Shown here piece by piece: positions 47,126-58,973 of a stretch of DNA of 64,000 nucleotides. The position numbers and the translations under genes are program-made. Under the pieces are notes generated by a model. It was not told where the DNA came from. It saw nothing but the letters and a program-made list of their open reading frames with translations, and did not search any database. Numbering within the stretch: position 1 is the stretch's first letter; the number at the start of each line of letters is the position of its first letter. The stretch is from Amphiduros pacificus (taxonomy: Eukaryota; Annelida; Polychaeta; Phyllodocida; Hesionidae). The stretch is from NCBI GenBank assembly GCA_949316495.1, contig OX439001.1, positions 31,060,464-31,124,463 on the forward strand, written 5' to 3'.

Positions 47126-47165
47126 TGTGCTATGTATGTTTTAAAAGTGCCATATCCTATGAGTG

Positions 47166-47451
47166 AATAAAGAATTATTGTTTTGGACTAAATGATATAT
47201 CAATCTGATGAAATGTATTTTTGAAGAAGCACAGGTATGTGTTAAGGGTTGATGAATAAAGCCTTGGATAGGTACAGTCAATGTCTATACTGAAATGTAA
47301 AAGTATTGAATGCCATGAAAATAAGGTCAACATTTGGAACTATTGCATAGGATATATTCATACATGCTCAAGGTTGGACTTATGACCAACATACTCAAAA
47401 TTTAAAATCCATGCTAAAATCTTGAAATTGGCGCCGAGTTATAGTTTCTTT
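47166..47451. other. Noncoding DNA after LINE 3
   Basis: Short AT-rich stretch without recognisable features. Confidence 0.4.
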
Positions 47452-47642
47452 GGCTGTACACGATTGGGCCTAGCAAGCCCGGGTTATACCATTTCTCCAT
47501 GATTGAGCCGGCGGGTGCCGGTGGCGGAAGGCGGCAGACACCATCTGAATACCCTCTGCGAATTTGGCGGGACACAATGGAGGATCCGGCGATCAGCCGC
47601 TCTCGCCGCCAACTAGACGGCAGGTGCCAATTGTGTACAGCC
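47452..47642. mobile_element. Small GC-rich MITE candidate
   Basis: GGCTGTACACGATTGG at the left end and CCAATTGTGTACAGCC at the right end form a 16-bp inverted repeat (one mismatch). Both sides are bordered by TTT, a possible 3-bp duplication. The 191-bp interior is GC-rich (GCCGGCGGGTGCCGGTGGCG) in an AT-rich neighbourhood and noncoding. Confidence 0.7.
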
Positions 47643-47919
47643 TTTGTGAACGTGTCTGAGCGGTTTGTCTAAGGTCTCTACCAATTTCAACCAAAGAAAA
47701 GTTTGGTGGAATTGATTGAGCTCTAGTGAAGTAAAAAGTCGCCAGCTGCAAAAACTGTGGTAAACCCATTTAAACGTCAAAATTGAACCCATTTCAACTG
47801 TCATTAAAACGGGTTTGACAGCCGGTGACTATTATCAAGGATTTATATTTTCTTTATTTAATGTTATTCAAAGAATAATCAAGCTTTTTTGGGAGATATA
47901 ATCATACATAAAATATGAA

Positions 47920-48027
47920 TTATCACTAAAGGGCTATGAACAGATCCGTCTGATATATGCGCTATATAAATTTTATTATTATTATTTTTATTATTATTAT
48001 TATTATCATTATTATTATTATTATTAA
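47920..48027 (+). repeat. LINE 3' tail with (TTA)n microsatellite
   Basis: GCGCTATATAAATTTTATTATTATT followed by about 60 bp of TTA repeats. The GCGCTATA.AAATTT motif is shared with the 3' end of the CR1/L2-type LINE at 2850-2870, so this is probably an extremely truncated copy of such a LINE. Confidence 0.65.
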
Positions 48028-49945
48028 AACAGTTGGGATTTAAAAAATCCGATCTAAACGAGATTATGCAGGAAAAGCAATAATCTCAGACCTCTCCAGA
48101 TCACCTATCTTGGCTTTGCCGATAGGAGAACACTATCAGTTGGAACCCCAATTTAAAGATTTCATCTCTTTTGATGTTAAGTCATTTCTATTATTCTATA
48201 TTCTTCTACATTTGCAATAAGCAAATCAATTCATATTTTCTGAAGAGCGTATCACTCAAACTGAATCCCAATATGTAGATTTCACCTTCAGCATGAAAAT
48301 AGTACTTTTCCCAACCGGAATTCAATCCCCAGACCTTTAGCATTCTCCTTCCCGAAAGTCCCCAATTATCGCTCGCTCATAGGTGGTGCTGCAAATTTCA
48401 TGTGAGTCAGCAACTATCATGTTATTAGAAAAAAACACTATTTTGCTGATATTTTCAAAACTACTCAAATTATCAACAAACAGTTTTGAAATCAGCAAGA
48501 TAATACGAAGATAACAGACAACTTTCTGGAAAAAATGACGTTGTGATAAACAAAGCTTAAGTGTCTTTGACGGGCACTGTCACTACTGAAGCAGTCACAC
48601 CATCAGCGAGAATGAGTGACATAGCGCATGTAACGGGTTTATAGCAGTGGGAGGAGTGGACGTCCAGAAAGCACCCTGCAGAGCACTTTCAGTGACATTT
48701 AATATTGGCCAATTTCTACTTCCCTTCACCAAATAGGCCATTTTAATGATTGGCCACTTTTAGTGATGTGTTTCATAGACATATTCATAAAAGGATTTCA
48801 CTAACTTTCTCATATTGTTGAGGAAATCACATACATGACATTTTTTAGAAATACATCAGCTACTAAATGTTATAACCCAATTGATTCTATATTCAATATA
48901 TTTTTGATTATATTTTTTTCAATAATTTCTATTCATGACTAATTTTCTCATATTTTTCAGGGAATATTTCTTCTTTTTTTGGTATTATTATGATAAGAGC
49001 AACTTATTGCTGATTATTTTCTGAAATTAGATTATTATTTGATTTATCTATTACCTCAAAAATAAATGTGAGGTCAAATTAAAGTTCGTCAATTTGTCAC
49101 TTTCCTAACCCTACCGATTTAAGCTATTTTTAATCATTTTAGTTTCATAATAAATCTTGAAATTGACGGACATTTTTTTCAATTTCTTTTCAGTATTAAT
49201 GTGTTTTTCTGTGCAGTATTCTATATATTTTCACAAACTAACCCCCAATAAGCTGGCATCTTTATATTATTTTAAGAAAAACTTAGTATTATAGTATTTT
49301 CCTCTGTTTTCCCTTATAGATTGACCACAAAACTATAAATTGCTCTCAAATTGTTAATTATGAACAGATTTTGATGAATAAGTACTCTACGAGCTCGTAT
49401 TTGAAAGATGTAGATGATAGGATAATAAAACATGTAAATAATTTCGTGGAAATAGGCTTTCTATTTTCAAGGTCATTGAAAGGTCACTTCAAGGTCACTT
49501 GCAATATTTGCTTAAGACATTCGATCACATATCATTTGTAGATGTATTCTGAGTAGTAAAAAGGTTATATCCCTATGTCTGCCATTTCTAGTGATGCCAA
49601 GCTAAGGTGACGAGTTGTTCATGTCACTTTTGTCGGACACTTTCACACTATTGTCTTCCAAAATCATTTGAAGCTAGGACCAATTTTATGATCAAAGAGC
49701 TTTTCTGTCATTGTTTTCTAGCTCAGGCTTGAAGTGAGATTGTTTGTAACTTCTATGTCATCTGAAATTGTTGCTCCAAGCTCTCAGGTGTCATGTCTTC
49801 CCTGACAGCACCGTCCCGATTAACGATCATTTACGATAAGAAATATTGTACAGAGCAACACGAAACAAACATATTTGGATTCCTCGTGGAATTTTAATAT
49901 ATATATATATAGAAAAAAATTTGTTCAATTTTGGGGATTCTAGTC
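48028..49945. other. AT-rich intergenic DNA
   Basis: No gene or resolved element. The phrase CCCAACCGGAATTCAATCCCCAGA at 48314-48337 resembles the SINE candidate at 49950-50140 and may be an older relic of it. Confidence 0.45.
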
Positions 49946-49949
49946 GAAA

Positions 49950-50140
49950 TAAATGGAAAATCAGTGAGTGCTTCACAGTACTGTTAATATCTGACTCACC
50001 GGAATGTGTGGCGACACCTAGTGGCCGACGGCGTATGACGTATGAGATTGGAAAGGCAATAGAAGACAGAGATGTCCCAACCGGGAATTGAACCCCAGAC
50101 ATTTTGCACGGGAGACAGATGTCACTGAGCCATGTTTTCT
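49950..50140 (-). mobile_element. Second tRNA-like SINE, candidate
   Basis: Read on the minus strand, AACATGGCTCAGTGACATC is a plausible A-box region and GGGGTTCAATTCCCGGTTGG a strong B box, 40-50 bp apart as in tRNA-derived promoters. The downstream part shows no match to the main SINE. A single copy plus one weak relic (48314), so tentative. Confidence 0.4.
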
Positions 50141-50586
50141 AAAAGATAGGGTTGTATCATATGGTATCAAAAATAATGCAAATAGATCAAAAGAAGAAGT
50201 AGACATCTGCAACTCATGTCTCATTTAAATCTAGGACACCATTTTTAACGTTAAGGGGAACCGGGACTGAGGATCACAGCTGTATGAGATGTGTTGTTGA
50301 TTGTTGAAGTTACAAAAAGGTATGACGTTACTATTTCATTGATGATTAGCCACAACATCATTATGATGTCACTACTCCTTAAACCACACAAAATAATGCA
50401 GTCAGGATCGAGCCGCCCTTCAACGGCCGATTGCCTTTGCATTTTGCCTTGTTTTGAACTACGTAGATACCATTCATAAATTTGGTTGCTAAGTGTTTGT
50501 AAATATCTGCAGACGCTACAGAAAACAGCCTTGACTCGTCTGTACCATTGAAACCAATGGACAAAAACCAGTGGCAGCTTTTCAGG
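50141..50586. other. Noncoding flank
   Basis: No feature resolved. The last 30 bp (AAACCAATGGACAAAAACCAG) weakly match the reverse complement of sequence at about 61433-61450 right of the next transposon, hinting that the foldback arms extend slightly further out. Confidence 0.35.
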
Positions 50587-50789
50587 ATGTGTGTGAACTT
50601 TGTTACTTATTCACTGTTCACAGTTCATTATTCAGATTTTTTTCTAAATTTATTGTACACTATGTCAACATGTCAGATTTCAAATATTATGTCCCAAATA
50701 TCACCGTGCTGGATTTTGTGCCAAATTATGTGAAAGGAAATTATAATAATTATAAAAACGAAAAATAGTATTTAAACATGGGGGAAAAA

Positions 50790-53215
50790 ACAAGTGCAGG
50801 TCAATTCAAAGATCACCAAATTATGTATGCGGGTTAAGGGGGGTCCCATGATTTTATTTATGAAGCGATTCCCCGGCGCATTTAACGGTAGCAAGATGGC
50901 GCCACTCAAAACTTTTAGTATTTTAAGATTTAAATAATATAAATCCTATTTTTCCAAGTAAAAAATGACTGGCGCAGGTCAATTCAAAGGTCACCAAATT
51001 TTGCATACGGGTTGAGGGGGGTCCCATGATGTTATTTATGAAGCGATTCCCCGGCGCATTTAACGGTAGCAAGATGGCGCTACTCAAAACTTTTAGTATT
51101 TTAAGATTTAAATAATATAAATCCTATTTTTCCAAGTAAAAAATGACTGGCGCAGGTCAATTCAAAGGTCACCAAATTTTGCATGCGGGTTGAAGGGGGT
51201 CCCATGATGTTATTTATGAAGCGATTCCCCGGCGCATTTAACGGTAGCAAGATGGCGCCACTCAAAACTTTTAGTATTTTAAGATTTAAATAATATAAAT
51301 CCTATTTTTCCAAGTACAAAATGACTGGCGCAGGTCAATTCAAAGGTCACCAAATTTTGCATACGGGTTGAGGGGGGTCCCATGATGTTATTTATGAAGC
51401 GATTCCCCGGCGCATTAAACGGTAGCAAGATGGCGCCACTCAAAACTTTTAGTTTTTTAAAATTTAAATAAAATAAATCTTATTATTCCAAGTAAAAAAT
51501 GACTGGCGCAGGTCAATTCAAAGGTCACCAAATTTTGTATGTGGGTTAAGGGGGTTACCTTGATGTTATTTATGAAGCGATTCCCCGGCGCATTAAACGG
51601 TGGCTAGATGGCGCCACTCAAAACTTTTAGTATTTTAAGATTTAAATAATATAAATCCTATTTTTCCAAGTAAAAAATGACTGGCGCAGGTCAATTCAAA
51701 GTTCACCAAATTTTGCATGCGGGTTTAGGGGGGTCCCATGATGTTATTTATGAAGCGATTCCCCGGCGCATTTAACGGTAGCAAGATGGCGCCACTCAAA
51801 ACTTTTAGTTTTTTAAGATTTAAAAAAAATATATCCTATTTCTCCAAGTAAAAAATGACTGGCGCAGGTCAATTCAAAGGTCACCAAATTTTGCATACGG
51901 GTTAAGGGGGGTCCCATGATGTTATTTATGAAGCGATTCCCCAGCACATTTAACGATGGCTAGATGGCGCCACTCAGAACTTTTAGTTTTTTTAAATTTA
52001 AATGAAATAAATCTTATTATTCCAAGTAAAAAATGACTAGCGCAGGTCAATTCAAATGTCACCAAATTTTGCATACGGGTTAATGGGGGTCCCATGATGT
52101 TATTTATGAAGCGATTCCCCGGCGCATTCAACGATGGCTAGATGGCGCCACTCAAAACTTTAGTATTTTTAGACTTAAATAAAATAAATCCTATTATTCC
52201 AAGTAAAAAATGACTGGCGCAGGCCAATTCAAAGATCACCAAATTTTGTATGCGGGTTAAGGGGGGTCCCATGATGTTATTTATGAAGCGATTCCCCGGC
52301 GCATTTAACGGTAGCAAGATGGCGCCACTCAAAACTTTTAGTTTTTAAAAATTTAAATGGAATAAATCTTATTATTCCAAGTAAAAAATGACTGGCGCAG
52401 GTCAATTCAAAGGTCACCAAATTTTGCATACTGGTTAAGGGGGGTCCCATGATGTTATTTATGAAGCGATTCCCCGGCGCATTTAACGATGGCTAGATGG
52501 CGCCACTCAGAACTTTTAGTTTTTTAAGACTTAAATAAAATAAATCTTATTATTCCAAGTTAAAAATGACTAGCGCAGGTCAATTCGAAGGTCACCAAAT
52601 TTTGCATGCGGGTTAAAGGGGGTCCCATGATGTTATTTATGAAGCGATTCCCCGGCGCATTTAACGGTAGCAAGATGGTGCCACTCAAAACTTTTAGTTT
52701 TTTAAAATTTAAATGAAATAAATCTTATACCAAGTAAAAAATGACTGGCGCAGGTCAATTCAAAGGTCACCAAATTTGGTATGCGGGTTAAGGGGGGTCC
52801 CATGATGTTATTTATGAAGCGATTCCCCGGCGCATTTAACGGTAGGAAGATGGCACCACTCAAAACTTTTAGTTTTTAAAATTTAAATGATATAAATCCT
52901 ATTATTCCAAGTACAAAATGACTGGCGCAGGTCAATTCAAGGGTCACCAAATTTTGCATGTGGGTTAAGGGGGGTCCCATGATGTAATTTATGAAGCGAT
53001 TTCCCGGCGCATTTAACGGTAGCAAGATGGTGCCACTCAAAACTTTTAGTTTTTTAAAATTTAAATGAAATAAATCTCATTATTCCAAGTAAAAAAGTGA
53101 CTGGCGCAGGTCAATTCAAAGGTCACCAAATTTGGTATGCGGGTTAAGGGGGGTCCTATGATGTTATTTATGAAGCGATTTCCCGGCGCATTTAACAGTA
53201 GCAAGATGGCGCCAC
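50790..53215 (+). repeat. 178-bp satellite, left arm
   Basis: About 14 units marked by GGCGCAGGTCAATTCAAAGG, GGGGGGTCCCATGATGTTAT, GAAGCGATTCCCCGGCGCAT and AAGATGGCGCCACTCAAAAC. The spacing of the first marker (50971, 51149, ...) is 177-178 bp. Confidence 0.97.
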
Positions 53216-53274
53216 ATACTACTTTTAGATAATCAAATAAAATGAAACCCAAGTTTTCCAAGTGAAAAAATAAA

Positions 53275-53640
53275 AGTATGTCTGAGGCCCCACTAGAGAA
53301 TAAAATATCCTTTTCGTTCTCACATCTCATACCATTCACGAGGTCGAAATTATTGTCAGGGGAAAATTACTACTCCATTGAACACAGATTTATACTCTCA
53401 TATTGAGGGGTCTAGGCATAATCTAGACATGTCTACCAGGAATGTCCAAGACCCGATTAGTCAATCAAATTCCTTTTAGTACCTTCACATCTCATACCAA
53501 TCAGTAAGTCAAATATATTGACTTTGTCAGAGGAAAACGGGCTTACTCCATTGAACTCAAAATTCTGCTGTCATATTGAGAGCTCTAGACATAATCTAGA
53601 CATGTCTACCGGTATGTTTAAGGCCCCATTACTCAATCAT
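53275..53640. repeat. 170-bp direct repeat in foldback loop
   Basis: Two to three diverged copies, marked by GGCCCCA(C)TA, CACATCTCATACCA, ACTCCATTGAAC and TAATCTAGACATGTCTACC. Unrelated to the arm satellite. Confidence 0.75.
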
Positions 53641-53939
53641 TATTCTTTGAAATCATTTGAAATGCTTTCGAAAGTAATAAATGCAGAAAAATTGACTTTT
53701 TACAGAAAAAGTATATATCCACAGGGTATATATCCTTCTATATCTAGGTTTGACCCAAGTCCTTTAAGTGTATAGAGATATATACTTGGAGGCATATTTG
53801 GGGAAAAAAAATTCAATTATAAAATGAACTTCAAACTTGTGTCTTTGTATCTAATTATTAATATTTTAAAGATGTCTGTGGCGATATATTGGTAATGTCA
53901 AATGCGCAGAAGAAACGCATATGACATCAGGAGACTAAA

Positions 53940-55395
53940 CCCACATACACATTTTGGTGACCTTTGAATTGACCTGAACCAGTTATTTTTCACTTGGAAA
54001 ACTTGGGTTTCATTTTATTTGATTATCTAAAAGTAGTATGTGGTGCCATCTTCCTACCGTTTAATGCGCCGGGGAATCGCTTCATAAATAACATCATGGG
54101 ACTCCCCTTAACCCACATGCAAAATTTGGTGACCTTTGAATTGACCTGCGCCAGTCATTTTTCACTTGGAATAATAAGATTTATTTCATTTAAATTTTAA
54201 AAAACTAAAAGTTTTGAGTGGCGCCATCTTGCTACCGTTAAATGCGCCAGGGAATCGCTTCATAAACAACATCATGGGACCCCCCTAAACCCGCATGCAA
54301 AATTTGGTGACCTTTGAATTGACCTGCGCCAGTCATTTTTTACTTGGAATAATAGGATTTATTTTATTTAAGTCTTAAAAAACTAAAAGTTCTGAGTGGC
54401 GCCATCTAGCCATCGTTAAATGCGCCGGGGAATCGCTTCATAAATAACATCATGGGACCCCCCTTAACCAGTATGCAAAATTTGGTGACCTTTGAATTGA
54501 CCTGCGCCAGTCATTTTTTACTTGGAATAATAAGATTTATTCCATTTAAATTTTTAAAAACTAAAAGTTTTGAGTGGCGCCATCTTGCTACCGTTGAATG
54601 CGCTGGGGAATCGCTTCATAAATAACATCATGGGACCCCCCTTAACCCGCATACAAAATTTGGTGATCTTTGAATTGGCCTGCGCCAGTCATTTTTTACT
54701 TGGAATAATAGGATTTATTTTATTTAAGTCTAAAAATACTAAAGTTTTGAGTGGCGCCATCTAGCCATCGTTGAATGCGCCGGGGAATCGCTTCATAAAT
54801 AACATCATGGGACCCCCATTAACCCGTATGCAAAATTTGGTGACATTTGAATTGACCTGCGCTAGTAATTTTTTACTTGGAATAATAAGATTTATTTCAT
54901 TTAAATTTAAAAAAACTAAAAGTTCTGAGTGGCGCCATCTAGCCATCGTTAAATGTGCTGGGGAATCGCTTCATAAATAACATCATGGGACCCCCCTTAA
55001 CCCGTATGCAAAATTTGGTGACCTTTGAATTGACCTGCGCCAGTCATTTTTTACTTGGAGAAATAGGATATATTTTTTTTAAATCTTAAAAAACTAAAAG
55101 TTTTGAGTGGCGCCATCTTGCTACCGTTAAATGCGCCGGGGAATCGCTTCATAAATAACATCATGGGACCCCCCTTAACCCGCATACAAAATTTGGTGAT
55201 CTTTGAATTGACCTGCGCCAGTCATTTTTTACTTGGAATAATAAGATTTATTCCATTTAAATTTTAAAAAACTAAAAGTTTTGAGTGGCGCCATCTTGCT
55301 ACCGTTAAATGCGCCGGGGAATCGCTTCATAAATAACATCATGGGACCCCCATTAACCCGCATATAAAATTTGGTGAAATTTGAATTGACCTGCA
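53940..55395 (-). repeat. 178-bp satellite, right arm
   Basis: About 8 units of the same satellite in reverse orientation. Several 50-65-codon open frames in both arms are translations of this repeat. Confidence 0.97.
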
Positions 55396-55610
55396 CTTGT
55401 TTTTTCCCCCATGTTTAAATACTATTTTTCGTTTTTATAATTATTATAATTTCCTTTCACATAATTTGGCACAAAATCCAGCACGGTGATATTTGGGACA
55501 TAATATTTGAAATCTGACATGTTGACATAGTGTACAATAAATTTAGAAAAAAATCTGAATAATGAACTGTGAACAGTGAATAAGTAACAAAGTTCACACA
55601 CATGCCTTAT

Positions 55611-55765
55611 TAGGGTGTTCCATTTTTGGCAAAAGTTATCAGATCTTATGGGCCATCTGGATTGGGGTTACATATGCCTTAGATATGATGCTGATTTTTT
55701 TTGGGCTTGATCGGACCGATTTGAATTTGTCCCGTATGACGTTTTTTGCAAAATAGGCAAAAATT
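55611..55765. repeat. Left TIR of the duplicated-core transposon
   Basis: Matches the reverse complement of 61262-61418 through GTATGACGTTTTTTGCAAAA. The tandem duplication inside starts within its inner edge. Confidence 0.9.
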
Positions 55766-56190
55766 GCATTTTTCGGCCTTTTTCGTTACTTTTTGACAAT
55801 TCTCTTCATGAACATTATCTCAATTGTAGATTATGTTGTATGTCACTTACAAGTATCAACTCAGTTTAAGGTGTTGACCCGTTTGTAAGTGATATATCAG
55901 ATTCTCTGGTTGAAAGTGAATAATAATGTAAAAAACAAATGACTTTAAACACAGATAGAGGCAGAATTTGCTAAATATAGACAACTTTAATCATATATTC
56001 ACCATACATATTATTGATATTATCAAATGATGTCAATGCAACAAATGAGACAACAACCTGGTAAACACAGTCTGGAGCAAATTTTACATGACTCTTAAAT
56101 GCATAATACAAGGTAATTAACATCAAGTTATTTCCATGGTACTAGAATTATTCTTGACTTCATATTCTCAAGAATTCTCAGGGTTATCAT

Positions 56191-57678
56191 TCATATTCTC
56201 AAGTTCCTCAGTGCATCACGTTTGAGACTATGGAATATTTCTCCATGACGGTTGGCAATAACAATGTAGTCATCCTGCAGATTCCCATCATGTGTGATAT
56301 CGGCATATTCTGTCACATCCTTGATGGCCCTCTCTGCTCCATCATTTACAACTTCTAGCTTCTTGACCATGTCATACATAGTGACATAATCCTGGTCAAG
56401 ATGCCAGTCTGCCACTGGGCTCTGAAGCCATTGGCTGTTTAGTCTAGTTAGATTAATCAACAACCATGAGCGTGGTCCAACAAAGTCAGCCAGATTACCA
56501 CCATTCAGCAGATTTTGGTTTGGAAAAAATGGCTTTCCTGTATGAAAGTTGGCAGGCTGTGGATTCTATAGCAGTTGATCAGCTACCTGTTGCCGTTCCA
56601 CCTCTGGCAGATCTTCATCAAAGAGGCAGAAAATGACACATTCCTGTGTAAGATACCAGAGGTGGCATTTCACACTTTGGAGAGCAGCTACAGTGAGTGT
56701 GCATTGTTTTGTTCCAGCTCCATGTACTGTTTCATACCTCTTCAGCTTTGTCCACAACTCTAGGTCTAATCTTGGAGCAGACGAGCCTGTAGGTAGTGCA
56801 GTACAAAAACAGGCAGATATATTCGGCCATAGCTAGGACACACTGCTCTTCCCTCGGAGTAAGGTGAAATCTGTCTCTTGCTCGTCCACGAAGCATGGCA
56901 ATCTTCAGGAGGTACAGACCTTGCTGCATGAATCTGATTGTACTTACAGCACCTGGTCTTCTCATCCTAAAGCCAGTCTGAAATGGAGCACCATGGCAAC
57001 GAGGATGTACAACCTACAGGAGAGAAAGTAATAATGTAGAACTCAAATGATCAACATTTAATAACTTCTCTCTTCTTCTCCTGATCTCTTCTTGATGCAG
57101 CACATTTTTCTCTGGCAGCCAGTTTGAGGTCTACACCACCCATGATGTAGAGCTGTGGATGCTGCTTCTGGCCTCTGTAAAATATCAAGTCCTCCATCCA
57201 GTCATCACTACACTCTTCCCGCAATGCTTCCTCTATAGCTGCTTCATCTCCTAGGGAGATGTCAAACAGACTGTTTAGCTGGTCTTGATAAACTTCTTGA
57301 ATTCTCTCTTCAGGATTTCTGGAAAAGGCGTGGTAACCTTTGATCACATTCACAATCTGAAGCCCTCTCCATCTCTGCAAGATATGCCGCTTCTGTGGAA
57401 GGTGATTATTTGAGAAACTATCAAGGGGGGAGCCAATGGTATGTTTAAAATCCAAGGAGGAGACACAGGGACTTTTTGTAGTGCTTTTCTTTCCGTCAGT
57501 TTCTTGGCTCACAAGGTGCATAAGTATGTTTTGTGCCCTGGCTTGTTTGCCCTGGTAAAGGCAAAGGAACAACCACCTTGGACTCCTTGGATGACCGTGT
57601 AGTAGGAGCTCTAATTTCTGGTAGGTCAACGTCAGGCACTGCTTTCCTTTTACGTCCACTATTCTTATTCCCAGGCAT
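56191..57678 (-). pseudogene. Transposon gene of unknown family, copy A
   Basis: Starts at 57678 with a basic segment (MPGNKNSGRKRKAVPDVDLP), likely a nuclear signal. The frame changes near 57500, after which it reads SPLDSFSNNHLPQKRHILQRW and DDWMEDLIFYRGQKQHPQLY down to 57051. A short gap of about 70 bp (GTTATT...CTCCTGTAG) may be an intron, since skipping it joins KKRE to VVHPRCHGAPFQTGFRM in frame. Next come MRRPGAVSTIRFMQQGLYLL and an open segment to 56732; then ECVIFCLFDEDLPEVERQQV, one in-frame stop at about 56567, and a C-terminus with ADFVGPRSW and EVVNDGAERAIKDVTEYAD ending at 56191. I recall VNDxAER C-termini in a widespread family of uncharacterised invertebrate proteins; this is unverified. 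It may be the transposase or an accessory protein. Confidence 0.55.
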
Positions 57679-57837
57679 AATTGTTAAACTGTTCCTACTC
57701 CACCACCAACAAAGCTAGAGTTTCTATATAAAGCACTGAAAGTTTATATCATTCTGGCTATGCACATGCACTACATCATCTACTCCATTTTGAATCATTG
57801 GAATTTATGAAACACCTGCAAGTGCAAGAATGATATA

Positions 57838-58155
57838 TTTGTTTGTTTGTTTGGGGTTTTACATCACTTTCAACATTATTTCAGTTATTTCGTGATGAGA
57901 CCTACTTGTAGCAGATATAGTGCTGCCTCACTGAATTGTCATGTCGCAGGTCCTTGACATGACAACCCACCCGGTCACAGATTTACAAGGACAACGGGTT
58001 AACCCTTTAGGCACGGGCCTCAGCTCATAAGGGAAATTGTGTCATGAGTTCAATCTCGGCACGGCCGGGGTTCGAACCCACGACCTTTGGATCACCACAG
58101 AGGAACTGGTGCTAATAAGCTGGCACCCTAACCAACTGCGCCACGGCCCGTGGCC
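57838..58155 (-). mobile_element. tRNA-headed SINE, copy E
   Basis: A 318-bp complete SINE with 15-bp duplications TGCAAGAATGATATA (57823-57837, 58156-58170). The tandem partner at 60603-60620 has the same word once and no SINE, a perfect empty site. It is therefore younger than the duplication of the transposon core. Confidence 0.97.
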
Positions 58156-58973
58156 TGCAAGAATGATATAATAATTACCTTGTTTATACATGGGTTTGGT
58201 CATAAATGACATAATAGTCACTATACACATGCACCGTGCATTGCATATCAGCACAATTCCAAGCACTATCCAAGCACTATGCTACAAATTACTGTTTCTT
58301 TTGTTAAATATTTCACAAAATAACTGAAAAATATACTACAAATACCTTTTTGTAAATGTCCTCTTGTTGAAAAATTTATCACATTACTTTCTTGTATGAT
58401 GTACAGATGACACTTCTGTCCACCATGTTTGACCCGGTGTTGCTAGCATAGGATATGAACTTTGACCTACTTTTTGTACTTTTCTAATTTGCATAATAAT
58501 ACACATACCCACTTCTTTATCATCAATATTGCAAAATAGGCAAAAATTGCATTTTTCGGCCTTTTTCGTTACTTTTTGACAATTCTCTTCATGAACATTA
58601 TCTCAATTGTAGATTATGTTGTATGTCACTTACAAGTATCAACTCAGTTTAAGGTGTTGACCCGTTTGTAAGTGATATATCAGATTCTCTGGTTGAAAGT
58701 GAATAATAATGTAAAAAACAAATGACTTTAAACACAGATAGAGGCAGAATTTGCTAAATATAGACAACTTTAATCATATATTCATCATACATATCAATGA
58801 TATTATCAAATGATGTCAATGCAACAAATGAGAAAACAACCTGGTAAACACAGTCTGGAGCAAATTTTACATGACTCTTAAATGCATAATACAAGGTAAT
58901 TAACATCAAGTTATTTCCATGGTACTAGAATTATTCTTGACTTCATATTCTCAAGAATTCTCAGGGTTATCAT

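Larger units (their letters stand above)
32010..47165 (+). mobile_element. Third LINE, split by a 13-kb transposon
   Basis: Two halves of one LINE flank the CACTG element: 32010-32700 and 45765-47165. The left half ends in MVPIPKGI and the right half resumes WASLYSSENFRAITLSSI, and removing the insertion plus one TAT rejoins the frame exactly. The left half has a linker region (DWSGWNDYVEGYYNN...) and two frame changes (near 32440 and 32525). The right half is open for 379 codons from 45986. The 3' UTR is short, with GTGAATAAAG at 47162. The 5' endonuclease is absent. Confidence 0.85.
50587..55603. mobile_element. Foldback element with satellite arms
   Basis: A 5-kb inverted repeat. The outer 200 bp of each arm are unique sequence and almost identical in reverse complement (ATGTGTGTGAACTTTG at 50587; CAAAGTTCACACACAT ending 55603). 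Inside, each arm is an array of the same about 178-bp satellite in opposite orientation: about 14 units left and 8 right. The loop (about 53270-53975) has its own direct repeat of about 170 bp. There is no coding sequence. Arms made of tandem repeats around a loop match the foldback (FB/Galileo) design. The right tip is interrupted by the next transposon, so target duplications cannot be read directly. Confidence 0.8.

Noticed and set aside
51922-54980. Several 60-90-codon frames with the shared phrase APGNRFINNIMGPP
   Set aside because: The same 178-bp satellite translated repeatedly; no start context or splice logic.
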